45,181 nucleotides of DNA from Gammaproteobacteria bacterium (lineage in GTDB: Bacteria; Pseudomonadota; Gammaproteobacteria; Pseudomonadales; Azotimanducaceae), in contig PAFU01000037.1 of NCBI GenBank assembly GCA_002704225.1, positions 1 to 45,181 on the forward strand, read 5' to 3'. Every line of letters begins with the position of its first letter. Position 1 is the stretch's first letter. Of this stretch, positions 22,905 to 32,279 are shown in pieces. The translations under genes were made by a program, and so were the position numbers. Below the pieces are notes generated by a model. The model made no database searches and had not been told where the DNA came from. It worked only from the letters and a program-made list of their open reading frames with translations.

Positions 22905-23590
22905 GGCCAAATCCTACATGTGATGAAAATCAGGTGCGTCTTAGATGCCCAATGCGTCGATATCGTTTTGCGCCCGGCCACGACGACATTGGGTGATCTC
23001 AGGCGCGGGCATTTTAGTCGCCATGAGCGTTAAAGCCAAGAACGATCCCCTGAAACTTTTACTTCGGCCCCTTGCCCGCTGAGCACTCGCCCCGCCGCCC
23101 GGCCATATTGAATCATTGATCCCGCCGAGGAAGCGTTGGCAACGCCTGATAAAAGTACCTCAAATCCCTTCAATTTGGAGCGCCCCATGTAGCCCAAAGC
23201 CTCGACCGACAAGAAACAAAAGGCAGTCCCAAGACGGCGAATACCAACCTATGGTTATCAAAAATACCGACAGTGCTGGAAATACCGCTGACTTTCGTCA
23301 ATGATACTGGCGCTTGGCTCGTGATCTGACGATAAGTTGGCGAGCACACTGCGGAAGCGTACCCGGCCTATGACAAGGCACTTCTAAATGTGGGGTTGAG
23401 CGGTTTAGAGCAACCTAAGAAGAATCACGCAGAATACATACATCTTGGCGTTTGAACTGCCCGTAGATGTCTACCCATTTGTAAATTGGGTCGTCATCTC
23501 ACAACGGAACAGTGAAATGCCGTCAAATAAAGGGCTGTTTTCGCCGAGCAAAATTTGCGCGGGTAAAGACAGTAGAACTGGGGAAAGACA
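22905..23590. other. 686-bp divergent regulatory region sdhC/gltA
   Basis: No gene is supported here; the few short frames (for example 23030-23212 minus) have neither ribosome sites nor family character. The length and divergent layout are those of the TCA control region, which in known gammaproteobacteria integrates carbon and oxygen signals. The gltA side ends with GGGGAAAG as ribosome site. A near-perfect palindrome at 23473-23491 is the only clear operator-like element I can point to. Confidence 0.55.
23473..23491. promoter_or_regulatory. Palindrome upstream of gltA
   Basis: ACCCATTTGTAAATTGGGT is a 19-base near-perfect inverted repeat with one T/T mismatch, centred about 109 bp before the gltA ATG. 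Size and symmetry suit a dimeric regulator. No family consensus is recognised with confidence. Confidence 0.4.
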
Positions 23591-24889
23591 ATGTCCGAAC
23601 AAACAACACAACCTGCTGAGTTGAAAATTCCAGGGGTAGAAGAGCCCATCGAGCTACCCATTTACTCTGGCAATCTAGGACCGGATGTCATCGACGTTGG
23701 CAAGCTCACGAGCAAAGGACACTTCACGTACGACCCTGGCTTCGTTTCCACTGCTGCTTGCGAATCGGGCATTACCTACATTGATGGCGACGAAGGCACT
23801 CTGCTACACCGTGGTTACCCCATCGAGCAACTGGCAGACAAGTCTGATTATCTCGAGCTGTGCTACTTACTGCTCAACGGTGAACTACCCGACGCAGCGG
23901 CGAAAACCGAATTCGTCGACACGATCAAAAACCACACCATGGTGAACGAGCAACTGCGCAGCTTTTTCAAGGGCTTCAGCCCCGACGCGCACCCCATGGC
24001 CATCATGTGCGGCGTTGTAGGCGCCCTGTCGGCGTTCTACCATGACTCGACGGACATCGATAATCCGCAGCATCGTATGATTACGGCACACCGGCTCATC
24101 GCAAAGATGCCAACTCTGGCAGCCATGAGCTACAAGCACGCCCAAGGCCAACCCTTCATCTATCCGCGCAATGACATGGGTTATGCCGAGAACTTCTTGC
24201 ACATGATGTTCGCCACACCCTGTGAGGAATACAACGTTAGCCCAACCCTTGCAAAGGCAATGGACAGAATTTTCCTACTGCACGCGGATCATGAGCAAAA
24301 TGCCTCAACATCCACTGTGCGACTGGCGGGATCCACTGGAGCAAACCCATTTGCCAGCATCGCCGCGGGCATCGCAGCACTGTGGGGACCGTCCCATGGG
24401 GGCGCCAACGAAGCCGTCCTCACCATGCTGGACGAAATTGGGAGCGTCGAGAACATTCCCGAATACGTGCGCCGCGCCAAGGACAAGAACGATCCCTTCC
24501 GCATTATGGGCTTTGGTCACCGGGTGTATAAAAACTACGACCCACGCGCCAAAGTCATGCAACAAACCTGTCACGAAGTATTGGAAGAGCTTGGTGTGCA
24601 AGACGATCCCGTGCTGGCAATGGCGCGAGAACTCGAACGCATTGCGCTGGAAGACGAGTACTTTGTTGAGAAAAAGCTGTATCCAAACGTGGACTTCTAT
24701 TCCGGCATTATTCTGAAAGCCATTGGCATTCCGGTTGAAATGTTCACCGTCATCTTTGCAACCGGTCGCACACCCGGCTGGATCGCGCACTGGTGCGAGA
24801 TGATCGGCAGCAGTTACAAAATCGGCCGCCCTCGACAGCTTTACACGGGCAATACGAAAAGAGATTTTGTTGACGTGGCTGAGCGATAG
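23591..24889 (+). CDS. gltA: Citrate synthase (type II, hexameric class)
   Basis: GltA condenses oxaloacetate and acetyl-CoA to citrate, the TCA entry step. The 432-residue length and N-terminal beta domain are those of the NADH-sensitive gram-negative type. Catalytic residues are His269 ([10 protein letters not shown]), His310 (GFGHRVYK) and Asp368 (PNVDFYSG). [10 protein letters not shown] near 231-240 supplies a substrate-binding His. GGGGAAAG precedes the ATG. Transcribed away from sdhCDAB; it ends in a stem-loop at 24905. Confidence 0.98.
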   Translation: MSEQTTQPAELKIPGVEEPIELPIYSGNLGPDVIDVGKLTSKGHFTYDPGFVSTAACESGITYIDGDEGTLLHRGYPIEQLADKSDYLELCYLLLNGELPDAAAKTEFVDTIKNHTMVNEQLRSFFKGFSPDAHPMAIMCGVVGALSAFYHDSTDIDNPQHRMITAHRLIAKMPTLAAMSYKHAQGQPFIYPRNDMGYAENFLHMMFATPCEEYNVSPTLAKAMDRIFLLHADHEQNASTSTVRLAGSTGANPFASIAAGIAALWGPSHGGANEAVLTMLDEIGSVENIPEYVRRAKDKNDPFRIMGFGHRVYKNYDPRAKVMQQTCHEVLEELGVQDDPVLAMARELERIALEDEYFVEKKLYPNVDFYSGIILKAIGIPVEMFTVIFATGRTPGWIAHWCEMIGSSYKIGRPRQLYTGNTKRDFVDVAER

Positions 24890-24904
24890 AGACAGCAAGA
24901 ACCC

Positions 24905-24936
24905 TCTTCCAGCACGCAACAGGCCGTGCTGGAAGA
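24905..24936. terminator. Bidirectional stem-loop gltA / hydroxyacid dehydrogenase
   Basis: TCTTCCAGCACG and CGTGCTGGAAGA form a perfect 12-bp stem with an eight-base loop. It lies 15 bases past the gltA stop and 12 bases past the stop of the convergent gene. Neither side has a long U-tract. Position and stem strength still make a shared transcription end likely. Confidence 0.7.
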
Positions 24937-24948
24937 TCGAGACAAGAC

Positions 24949-25839
24949 CTACCTCAAACGCTTAAGCAAACTGGACGTATCCCAGCGCCCACCACCCAAG
25001 GTTTGCACATCCCCGTAAAACTGATCTACCAGTGCCGTTAACGGCAATCGAGCCTCAAGCTGCTTCGCCGTATCCAGTGCGATATTTAAATCCTTCCGCA
25101 TCCAGTCCACCGCAAAGCCAAATTCGTACTCATTCCGAGCCATTGTTTGCGCTCTGTTGTTCATCTGCCAGCTCTGGGCCGCACCTTGAGAGATCACGTC
25201 GACCACTGCGTCCACATCTAAGCCTGCCCGCTGGGCAAAATGAACCCCTTCACTTAGCCCCTGCAGAATGCCGGCGATACAAATCTGATTAACCATTTTC
25301 GTGAGTTGGCCAGCACCGACCTCACCCATGAGGGCGTGCTTCTTGGCGAAACAATCAAAATAAGGGCCTGCACGCTGATAATCCGCGTCGGCCCCGCCGA
25401 CCATCACCGTCAGCGCCCCATTTTCAGCACCGGCCTGGCCACCCGACACCGGTGCGTCCAAAAAGCCAACCGATTGCGCAGCGCAGGCCAAACCCACCCG
25501 CTCCGCCAACGCTTTTGAAGCAGTCGTGTGGTCTACCAGTAAGGAACCCGATGCCATGCCCGCCAAGGCTCCCGCATCGTCCAGCACCACTTGCGCGACA
25601 TCGTCGTCATTGCCGACGCAAACAAACACCACATCTGCCGCAGCGGCAGCGTCCATGGGGGTCAGGGCAATCGCGCATTGTGCAGCGTTATCTTGGTGCT
25701 CCTCCAACCATTGAGTGGCTTTGGCGGTATTGCGATTAAATACCGTGACCGAACTGGCGTGCTTCGCCAAATGCCCCGCCATGGGATACCCCATAACCCC
25801 GAGTCCAATGAAAGCAACGCGACCGATTTGTTCTGACAT
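24949..25839 (-). CDS. Beta-hydroxyacid dehydrogenase (HIBADH/GarR family)
   Basis: This 296-residue NAD(P)-dependent enzyme belongs to the 3-hydroxyisobutyrate / tartronate semialdehyde reductase family. The N-terminal signature VAFIGLGVMGYPMAGHLAK (8-26) binds the dinucleotide. DAPVSGGQAGAENGAL (128-143) is the substrate loop, and Lys181 in GAGQLTKMVNQ is the expected catalytic base. The substrate cannot be assigned: no valine-degradation or glyoxylate genes lie beside it. It converges on gltA. Confidence 0.88.
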   Translation of the reverse strand: MSEQIGRVAFIGLGVMGYPMAGHLAKHASSVTVFNRNTAKATQWLEEHQDNAAQCAIALTPMDAAAAADVVFVCVGNDDDVAQVVLDDAGALAGMASGSLLVDHTTASKALAERVGLACAAQSVGFLDAPVSGGQAGAENGALTVMVGGADADYQRAGPYFDCFAKKHALMGEVGAGQLTKMVNQICIAGILQGLSEGVHFAQRAGLDVDAVVDVISQGAAQSWQMNNRAQTMARNEYEFGFAVDWMRKDLNIALDTAKQLEARLPLTALVDQFYGDVQTLGGGRWDTSSLLKRLR

Positions 25840-26075
25840 GATTTTTCTCTCAATGGTTATTTCAGCAAAATGCGTAAGCAGGCCAGTGCCTCGCGCTATG
25901 ATGCCAAGAGAACTCGTGAGAGCACAAAGCTTACTGCGAACAAATCTTCTTCCAGCGCCGGAGACTCACCGCAGAAATTTTTCTCTCGCAACCTGCGCAA
26001 CCCTTGGCTATAACACTGCTCCTGCGCCTGTGTGAACGGCACAGTATGTTAGAGCGACTCAAAATCAGGAACCTC

Positions 26076-27434
26076 ATGCCAACACTTCGCGACCTGCCAG
26101 CCATCGAAACACTGATGCAAAGTGACGCCATCGCTCCGATGATCCACATTCACGGGGCGCAAGTGGTTAAGGATCATTTACGCGACCTGCAAAACGCCAT
26201 GCGTCAGGAACGGAGCGTGCCTGACTGGGCGACAGATCCATCTGGATACTCAAAAGAACTTGAAAAAACGCTGGTGAAGACCGATTACGTTCCGGTCTTC
26301 AATCTAACCGGTACAGTGATCCACACGAATTTAGGCCGCGCCCTACTCAGTCAGGACCTATGGCGAGCAATAGAGCCCTTGGTCACGCGCCCAATGAATC
26401 TGGAATACGACTTGGTCAAGGGCGCTCGCGGCCAGCGAGACACGGTGGTCGAAGAGCGGCTATGCGAGCTAATGCGCTGCGAGGCCGTCACCATCGTCAA
26501 CAATAACGCCGCCGCACTGATGCTCGTGCTCAACACATTCGGTTTGAACGCAGAAGTACCCGTATCGCGCGGCGAACTGGTCGAAATCGGCGGCAGCTTT
26601 CGCCTGCCGGAACTGATGAGCCGCGCGGGCTGTCGTTTATTAGAAGTCGGCACCACCAATCGAACCCGCCTCGACGATTTCGCTGTGGTGATTGAGCGTG
26701 CCTCCATGCTGCTGAAAATTCATCCCAGCAACTATCATATCGAGGGATTCACCGAATCCGTCGAAGCGCCGGAACTGGCAAACCTCGCGGGCGCCCATAA
26801 CATTCCCAGCTGCGTCGACCTGGGCAGCGGCAGCTTGGTGGACTTAAGTCACTGGGGCCTGCCGAAAGAGCCGACGCCTCAAAGTGTGCTGGAGCAAGGG
26901 ATTGACCTCGTCACCTTCAGCGGAGACAAGCTATTGGGCGCAGTGCAGTGCGGGATCATTGCAGGCAAAAAAACGTTGATCGAACAAATACGCAGGAACC
27001 CCATGAAACGCGCGCTGCGAGTGGACAAGGTTACCCTTGCCATCCTCAACGCCACCCTCAAGCTATACAACGACCCTGCGGTGCTGCCGGATCATTTGCC
27101 GCTGCTTAAGACACTGACGTTGACTCCCGACACTTTGGTCGCCCGAGCGGAGGCCCTTATTGCACACCTACCCGCCGGTCTGACAGGCGAGATCGTAAAC
27201 AGCCAAGCGCAGATAGGCAGCGGTGCATTACCCGATCAGACCATCCCCAGCATTGCGATCACTTTGACGCACCGTTCATTGAGCGCACAAAAACTGGTCG
27301 ATGGGCTGAGAACCGCGCAGCCACCCATTGTCGGTCGCATCAAAGACGATCAGGTGCTCTTGGATATGCGCGGCGCGGAGCCGATGCCAGAATTGATTAA
27401 CGCGCTGCAACGCGTCGAACTAGGAACTGTATGA
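26076..27434 (+). CDS. selA: L-seryl-tRNA(Sec) selenium transferase
   Basis: SelA converts Ser-tRNA(Sec) to Sec-tRNA(Sec) using selenophosphate and PLP. From the ATG at 26076 the product has 452 residues, close to E. coli SelA. NLTGTVIHTNLGRALLS, VNNNAAALMLVLN, SRGELVEIGGSFRLPE and VDLGSGSLVDLS are diagnostic. The PLP lysine is about residue 285 in FSGDKLLGA. The frame opens at 26004, but AGGAA seven bases before 26076 and the family N-terminus favour the later start. The 236 bp upstream hold no gene. selB follows after four bases. Confidence 0.95.
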   Translation: MPTLRDLPAIETLMQSDAIAPMIHIHGAQVVKDHLRDLQNAMRQERSVPDWATDPSGYSKELEKTLVKTDYVPVFNLTGTVIHTNLGRALLSQDLWRAIEPLVTRPMNLEYDLVKGARGQRDTVVEERLCELMRCEAVTIVNNNAAALMLVLNTFGLNAEVPVSRGELVEIGGSFRLPELMSRAGCRLLEVGTTNRTRLDDFAVVIERASMLLKIHPSNYHIEGFTESVEAPELANLAGAHNIPSCVDLGSGSLVDLSHWGLPKEPTPQSVLEQGIDLVTFSGDKLLGAVQCGIIAGKKTLIEQIRRNPMKRALRVDKVTLAILNATLKLYNDPAVLPDHLPLLKTLTLTPDTLVARAEALIAHLPAGLTGEIVNSQAQIGSGALPDQTIPSIAITLTHRSLSAQKLVDGLRTAQPPIVGRIKDDQVLLDMRGAEPMPELINALQRVELGTV

Positions 27435-27438
27435 CGTC

Positions 27439-29289
27439 ATGATCATCACCTTGGCAGGCCACGTAGACCATGGCAAAACCTCATTGGTGCGCGCTCTTAC
27501 CGGCGTCGACACAGACCGGCTAGCCGAAGAAAAAGCCCGCGGCCTGACCATCGACTTAGGCTTTGCCTACACCGAACACCTCGGTTTCGTTGACGTACCC
27601 GGACACCAAAAGTTTATTCACAACATGGTTGCCGGTGTAGCCTCACACCAGCACGCCTTACTGGTCATCGCCGCTGACGATGGGCCAATGCCGCAAACCG
27701 CCGAGCACCTGGAGATACTGACCCTACTCGGCGTCACAACAGGCACCATCGCGCTGACCAAGTGCGATCTGGTTGACAGCCAGCGCCTCAGCACGTGTCG
27801 CGACGAAATTGCGGCACTGATGCGCGGTACCTTCCTGCAAGACGCCCCCCTTTTCGAGACCAGTCCCCAAGGCTCGGCCGGATATCAAGCGCTCAATGAT
27901 CACTTGCATGAGATTGCTGCTGCCGAGCAAACCTTGATCGACGAATCGTCGTTTCGATTGGCCGTCGATCGTGCTTTTACGGTCAAAGGTGCCGGCGTCG
28001 TGGTCACCGGCACCGTGCACTGCGGGGCTGTCGCCGTGGATCAACAAGTGACGCATTTCCCCAGCGGCAAAACCCTACGGGTACGCTCCATTCGGGCACA
28101 AGACCAAACCGCTGACCGAGCATATTCGGGTAACCGCTGCGCGCTGAATCTGGTGGGAACGTCATTGGATGAACTTAAGCGCGGCGACTGGATCACCGCC
28201 AAACCTGCCGCGGGCAATCGTTCCGTCACCATCCGACTGGATCAGGCCGCGAGTTTCCCAAGGGGCTTGAAACACTGGATGCCGGTACACGTCTATCACG
28301 CCACCAGTCACAGCACTGGGCGGCTGGCCATATTTACCGACGCCCCCGACGACGAGGTCTGGGCAGAAGTTGTCTGCGATGACGCCTTGGCCTGTTACCG
28401 AGGCGATCGCATCGTGCTGCGTGATCAGGCGCTGGACGCCACACTCGGCGGTGGCGAAGTGCTTTACGTACGCGCGGAGCAAGCGAGAAGACGCAACACT
28501 GTCGAACATCAAACCTTGGTCGCAGCCTATGCGGTACCCTCCATGGAGCAAAGCTTCGACCAGCTTATGGCTGCTGGCGAGCTTCGTTTGGAAGAGTTTG
28601 GCCATATCTGGAATGTGCCAGAGGCAGGCTTGAATGCACTCAAACAACAGCAAAAGCTGGTGGCTCTTGATGACGTCGTCGTCAGCGAGAATCAGTGGCA
28701 GACCCTAAAAGACACCTGCCTGAGAGAGATAGCCGCCGCCCCACCGAAACAAACGCTGCAAGGACAGCCCGCACTGCATGCACAAGAGCTGGTCAACATA
28801 CCGCGCTCGCTGCGCCAACCAACACTCAACGCCTTACTGAAAAGCGGCGACATTGAGCAGAAAACTGGCCACTACTTGCTGCCGAACAAAAAAGCATCAC
28901 TGGCACCCGAACTGGCTGAGCTGTGGGCAAAGCTGGAGCCATTGCTCGACCAGATCCAAGCCCCCAGTTCCGGCGATTTAGCCAAACAGCTGAACCGACC
29001 GCTCGCCGGCTTGGAAAAGCAGATGTTCGCCTTGGCAAAAGAGCGACTGCTCACACACATTGGAACGCACCGATTTTATTTACCGCAGCGGCTGCTGGAG
29101 GTGGCCGATGCAGTCCAATCCATGGCGGACAGCAGTGCCAACGGCTCAATAACGGTAAAGGCGTTTCGCGATCAGACCGGCATCGGCAGAAATGTTGCCA
29201 TTGAGGTCTTGGAGTATTTCGATGGACGGGGATTCACGAAAAGACAGGGCAATGACCGCGTGATTTTACGCCCGTTTGATGAGTGTTGA
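27439..29289 (+). CDS. selB: Selenocysteine-specific elongation factor
   Basis: SelB is a GTPase that delivers Sec-tRNA(Sec) to UGA codons marked by a bSECIS hairpin. The 616-residue length equals that of the E. coli protein. The G1 loop GHVDHGKT is at 7-14, DVPGHQKFIHNMV is the switch region, and TKCDL gives base specificity. EF-Tu-like beta domains follow to about residue 350. The C-terminal third has the winged-helix repeats that bind mRNA (for example ELVNIPRSLRQPTLNALLK and VEVLEYFDGRGFTKRQG in part). Cotranscribed with selA. Confidence 0.95.
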   Translation: MIITLAGHVDHGKTSLVRALTGVDTDRLAEEKARGLTIDLGFAYTEHLGFVDVPGHQKFIHNMVAGVASHQHALLVIAADDGPMPQTAEHLEILTLLGVTTGTIALTKCDLVDSQRLSTCRDEIAALMRGTFLQDAPLFETSPQGSAGYQALNDHLHEIAAAEQTLIDESSFRLAVDRAFTVKGAGVVVTGTVHCGAVAVDQQVTHFPSGKTLRVRSIRAQDQTADRAYSGNRCALNLVGTSLDELKRGDWITAKPAAGNRSVTIRLDQAASFPRGLKHWMPVHVYHATSHSTGRLAIFTDAPDDEVWAEVVCDDALACYRGDRIVLRDQALDATLGGGEVLYVRAEQARRRNTVEHQTLVAAYAVPSMEQSFDQLMAAGELRLEEFGHIWNVPEAGLNALKQQQKLVALDDVVVSENQWQTLKDTCLREIAAAPPKQTLQGQPALHAQELVNIPRSLRQPTLNALLKSGDIEQKTGHYLLPNKKASLAPELAELWAKLEPLLDQIQAPSSGDLAKQLNRPLAGLEKQMFALAKERLLTHIGTHRFYLPQRLLEVADAVQSMADSSANGSITVKAFRDQTGIGRNVAIEVLEYFDGRGFTKRQGNDRVILRPFDEC

Positions 29290-29328
29290 GAGGAGGGTTG
29301 TGACCCGCTAGGTCCGGCTCACTACCGC

Positions 29329-29559
29329 TTATCCATTACGACGAGGCCCAGCTCCCAGGTTTTCGTAGGTCGGATCCACGGATGCCCGAGGTCGATCGCT
29401 TATCAGCACCTCCACACCCAAGTCGATAGAAATGTCTTTGGCGCGCTGAGTGGCAGCTTCGAAAGACTGTTCAACCTGCTTGATCGCAAGAGACTTATCG
29501 CTCGCCATACGCTGATTATTCGCAGCATTGAGGGGGCCTAAGGCGACATTGTCAGCCAT
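29329..29559 (-). CDS. Unrecognised 76-residue protein
   Basis: I do not recognise this protein. The ATG at 29559 has a full GGAGG four bases upstream, so translation is well supported. The chain has no signal peptide or membrane helix. It opens with a small-residue stretch (MADNVALGPLNAANNQ) and has an amphipathic, probably helical middle with two likely helices (SLAIKQVEQSFEAATQRAKD). It ends in a Gly/Arg-rich tail (ENLGAGPRRNG). There are no cysteines. It is convergent with selB (39 bp apart) and divergent from the transporter gene. A 12-codon mini-ORF with a stronger ribosome site overlaps its start. Confidence 0.65.
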   Translation of the reverse strand: MADNVALGPLNAANNQRMASDKSLAIKQVEQSFEAATQRAKDISIDLGVEVLISDRPRASVDPTYENLGAGPRRNG

Positions 29560-29590
29560 GCGTCCTCCAAAAGTTCGTTAGTGCTTTCAC
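29552..29590 (-). CDS. Possible 12-residue leader peptide
   Basis: AAAGGAGGT, a full anti-16S match, lies five bases before a GTG at 29590. That frame reads MKALTNFWRTHG and stops at a TGA (29554-29552) inside codons 2-3 of the 76-residue gene. A ribosome finishing it would pass through the second GGAGG and ATG, so the two are likely coupled. The peptide has no run of one amino acid like classical attenuators. It could also be a chance frame beneath a displaced ribosome site. Confidence 0.35.
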   Translation of the reverse strand: MKALTNFWRTHG

Positions 29591-29719
29591 TGTATACCTC
29601 CTTTGCTTCTGGTCAAACTGTTTTAACATCCATAAATACGGTACAAATCCGGTCTCTCCACCGCTCTGTGTCGTATGTTGTGCAGACTAGGGCGAACAGA
29701 AGGAAGCTCCTGACCCGCC

Positions 29720-31234
29720 ATGACGCCCCCAACACAAAGCCAAGACCCTAACTCCGTCCAGACGCAGATATTGTTCGTTAGGTCGCGCCAACGTCAAGGT
29801 AACGTACCGCTCAGGATCAAACTGCTTCAGGGGTTTGGAACCATTCCAGGTCAACACAAAGACTGGGCTTTCAGCACACTCCTGTTACTCTACTACTCGC
29901 AAATTTTGGGCCTAACCGCCACCGTGGCTGCCTTCGCGTTGTTCCTGTCCTTGGTGATCGACGCGGTCTCTGACCCACTCGTCGGCGGCCTATCGGATAA
30001 TTTTCGTTCTCGTCTGGGAAGACGACACCCGTTCATGCTGGCCTCGATCGTGCCGACCGGACTGTCGGTCTTTGCGCTTTTCCAACCGCCAGAAGGTCTC
30101 GGCCAACCGTTGCTTGCCGCGTGGATGATCACCTTCACCGTACTCACTCGGTTGTCGTTTACCCTCTTCTCGGTACCCTACGCCGCCTTGGCGGCAGAGC
30201 TGTCCGAGCACTATGAAGAACGAACTACCATCATGACCTACCGAATTGCACTCGGCTGGTTGGTTGGAGTGATCTTCATTTTTTGCATGTATTCGGTCAT
30301 GTTCACCAACAGCCCCGAACACACAAATGGTTTGCTTGATCCACGCCATTACGCCGGTTTTGGCCTGCTGCTGAGCCTTCTTATGATGTGCTGGATGACC
30401 GTCAGTACCGTAGGCACACTCAACCAAATACCCTACCTACCCCAGCCTACGGAGAGCCTGCCAGCCGTTCGCTTGGCGTCCATACTGCAGCAGACCCTGA
30501 GCGCCCTACACAACCGCAATTTTCGTCTGTTGTTTTTGGCGACCCTGCTAAGCGCTGCCATCAACGGCACAGGACAAGTATTTGATATCTACATGAATCT
30601 GTATTTCTGGCAGTTTGGACCCGACGACATCCGCTGGTTCAGCTTCGCGCTTCTGGGCGCCGCCCTGGCCTTCGTCAGCGTTGGGCCCCTACAGCAACGC
30701 TATGAAAAGCATCAAATCATGATCTATGCCATGTCAGTGCTAATGGTCATGGCCATGCTCAAAGTCGGCCTGCGGTTTTTGCAGGTTTGGCCAGAAAACG
30801 GCGCACCAAGCCTGCTGCCCATGCTGATCGTACACGCAAGCATCATGGCCTACGGCGGATCGCTTGTGTTAATCATGTTCGCCTCCATGATCGCCGACAT
30901 TGTCGATGAACAAGAGCATCTCACCTCGATGCGCCAAGAAGGCACATTTTCAGCCGGCGTGTCATTAGCAGGTAAAAGCACAACAGGTCTCGGACTAATC
31001 ATCGGCGGCCTGTTACTCGATTGGGTGATTGCCCTACCCGCAGGCGCAACCCCTGAATCGATGCCTGAAGACGTCGTCACTCGCCTTGGCGCGGTCGACG
31101 GCCTGCTGGTGCCCGCCTTTTACCTCATACCCATTTTACTGATGCGCAACTACAGGCTCGATCGTCACCAGCTAGACCGATTACAGCAACTCATCCGTCA
31201 ACGCAGGAAAGACGCGCAGGATCAAGAGGCCTGA
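29720..31234 (+). CDS. GPH/MelB-like cation-coupled transporter (MFS)
   Basis: This 504-residue inner-membrane protein has about 12 hydrophobic segments. It has the GPH (glycoside-pentoside-hexuronide:cation symporter) signature region LVIDAVSDPLVGGLSDNFRSRLGRRHP near 75-101, with the conserved DP-x-x-G and the basic loop RxxxGRRHP. YGGSLVLIMFASMIADIVDEQE resembles the family's second half. About 40 polar residues precede helix 1, and the nearest AAGGAAG lies 15 bases from the ATG, so the start is uncertain. Marine relatives are often annotated as sugar transporters, but the substrate is unknown. Its stop overlaps the convergent Coq4-like gene by 13 bp. Confidence 0.85.
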   Translation: MTPPTQSQDPNSVQTQILFVRSRQRQGNVPLRIKLLQGFGTIPGQHKDWAFSTLLLLYYSQILGLTATVAAFALFLSLVIDAVSDPLVGGLSDNFRSRLGRRHPFMLASIVPTGLSVFALFQPPEGLGQPLLAAWMITFTVLTRLSFTLFSVPYAALAAELSEHYEERTTIMTYRIALGWLVGVIFIFCMYSVMFTNSPEHTNGLLDPRHYAGFGLLLSLLMMCWMTVSTVGTLNQIPYLPQPTESLPAVRLASILQQTLSALHNRNFRLLFLATLLSAAINGTGQVFDIYMNLYFWQFGPDDIRWFSFALLGAALAFVSVGPLQQRYEKHQIMIYAMSVLMVMAMLKVGLRFLQVWPENGAPSLLPMLIVHASIMAYGGSLVLIMFASMIADIVDEQEHLTSMRQEGTFSAGVSLAGKSTTGLGLIIGGLLLDWVIALPAGATPESMPEDVVTRLGAVDGLLVPAFYLIPILLMRNYRLDRHQLDRLQQLIRQRRKDAQDQEA

Positions 31235-32166
31235 CTGAGCTGCTCCAGCAAACCAGCAGGAAAGCTCCCAGCAAACGGCTTAATTCCATGCTTGGCACGA
31301 ACCTCGTCGATGTTCATATGCCAGTCTTGCTCCCATTCGATGGCCATAAACTTTGGCGCTTCGCAGCCATGAACCCACGCCTCGGAGAGGTTTTGCAGAA
31401 GCAGTACGAACCCCTGAGGCTGGCGCAAATAGCTCATCGTACAAACCGTGGTCAAAAACATGGCGGAATAGTTGTGTCCGAACTGAGCCAACTGAAACGC
31501 TGAAATCGCCATTTCATGCAGGCTGGTTGTTTGATAGCCCGCCACCAAATGCCAGGTATCGTGCATCTGCAAAATCCGGGTGTTCAAATAACGCATCGCT
31601 GGACTCAAACCATTCAGCCCAATGGCATCACGGTCGAGCACTTCCGGGTCGAAACCATTGTCGACCCACATACTCAGCAGCTCTCTCGCCAAACTACCAT
31701 CTGGGCATTCGCCTAACTCTGACAACGAAATCATCGGTGGAATAGGCTTATTTTGGGCGTTGTCGGATCCAGGATGGGAAAGCGCGGCATCTTCACTCAG
31801 CGCGGCATAGCCTTCATTCAGCGCTACGCTCAAGCCAGCTACGGCTACGGTAATGGACGTGGCGTCGTAACCCGCCTCAGGACCCACTAAGGTCTCTTCA
31901 AATTGCGCCCAGAAAGCCTCAGGCAGCTCTGCATTAGCAGATACCGACTCTGAAGATGTTGGCTCTAACCCGAGCTGAGTGCGGCAGATGGTGTCAAACA
32001 CAGTGGGAATTGCAGCAGGTGCACTGAAAGACGCCCAGATCATTGCGCCACAGAGGGTCGCTTGATCGGATGCGTTGCCCTGCCTCGCGCCGGCCACGCT
32101 GGCGGCTAACCGTTGAAGGTCGGGTCTGACAGCTTTATCCCGAAGTTCGCTGAAACTGATCGACAT
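31222..32166 (-). CDS. Coq4-family protein
   Basis: This 314-residue protein carries the Coq4 metal motif H-D-x-x-H-x11-E exactly: His202, Asp203, His206 and Glu218 (MHDTWHLVAGYQTTSLHE). Flanking LSPAMRYLNTRILQ and EAWVHGCEAPKFMAIEWEQDW also resemble the family. Coq4 acts in ubiquinone synthesis, in eukaryotes as a C1-decarboxylating/hydroxylating component; bacterial relatives are less studied. The first 180 residues are unlike typical Coq4 and lack a clear motif. The open frame reaches 32289 into the tRNA gene. The ATG at 32166 has AAGGAG nine bases upstream and is chosen. Confidence 0.8.
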   Translation of the reverse strand: MSISFSELRDKAVRPDLQRLAASVAGARQGNASDQATLCGAMIWASFSAPAAIPTVFDTICRTQLGLEPTSSESVSANAELPEAFWAQFEETLVGPEAGYDATSITVAVAGLSVALNEGYAALSEDAALSHPGSDNAQNKPIPPMISLSELGECPDGSLARELLSMWVDNGFDPEVLDRDAIGLNGLSPAMRYLNTRILQMHDTWHLVAGYQTTSLHEMAISAFQLAQFGHNYSAMFLTTVCTMSYLRQPQGFVLLLQNLSEAWVHGCEAPKFMAIEWEQDWHMNIDEVRAKHGIKPFAGSFPAGLLEQLSQAS

Positions 32167-32243
32167 CGTAAAGCACTCCTTATTTTTGTTTTCTGGGAGT
32201 ATACCGATAACGAAACTCTGCTTCACCGCGGGCATATTTGCGC

Positions 32244-32272
32244 TGGTCACAGCCCCTGAGCGGACATAGTAT
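32244..32272 (+). promoter_or_regulatory. Possible sigma-70 promoter of tRNA-Sec
   Basis: TGGTCA (32244-32249) and TAGTAT (32267-32272) are 17 bases apart, each four of six to consensus. The -10 ends seven bases before the first tRNA base and is followed by a GC-rich discriminator. The weak matches are offset by ideal spacing and position. Confidence 0.35.
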
Positions 32273-32279
32273 TGTTCGC

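Noticed and set aside
23030-23212. 60-codon minus-strand frame in the sdhC/gltA gap
   Set aside because: There is no ribosome site, no recognisable family, and it lies in a region expected to be regulatory.
25841-25987. ATTTTTCTCTC occurring twice, 136 bases apart, upstream of selA
   Set aside because: It is a low-complexity pyrimidine word, with no further copies or flanking symmetry; likely chance.
29552-29590. Selenocysteine reading of the TGA that ends the 12-codon mini-ORF
   Set aside because: Readthrough would give only about 23 residues, and I see no stable bSECIS-like hairpin directly after the TGA; ordinary termination is simpler.
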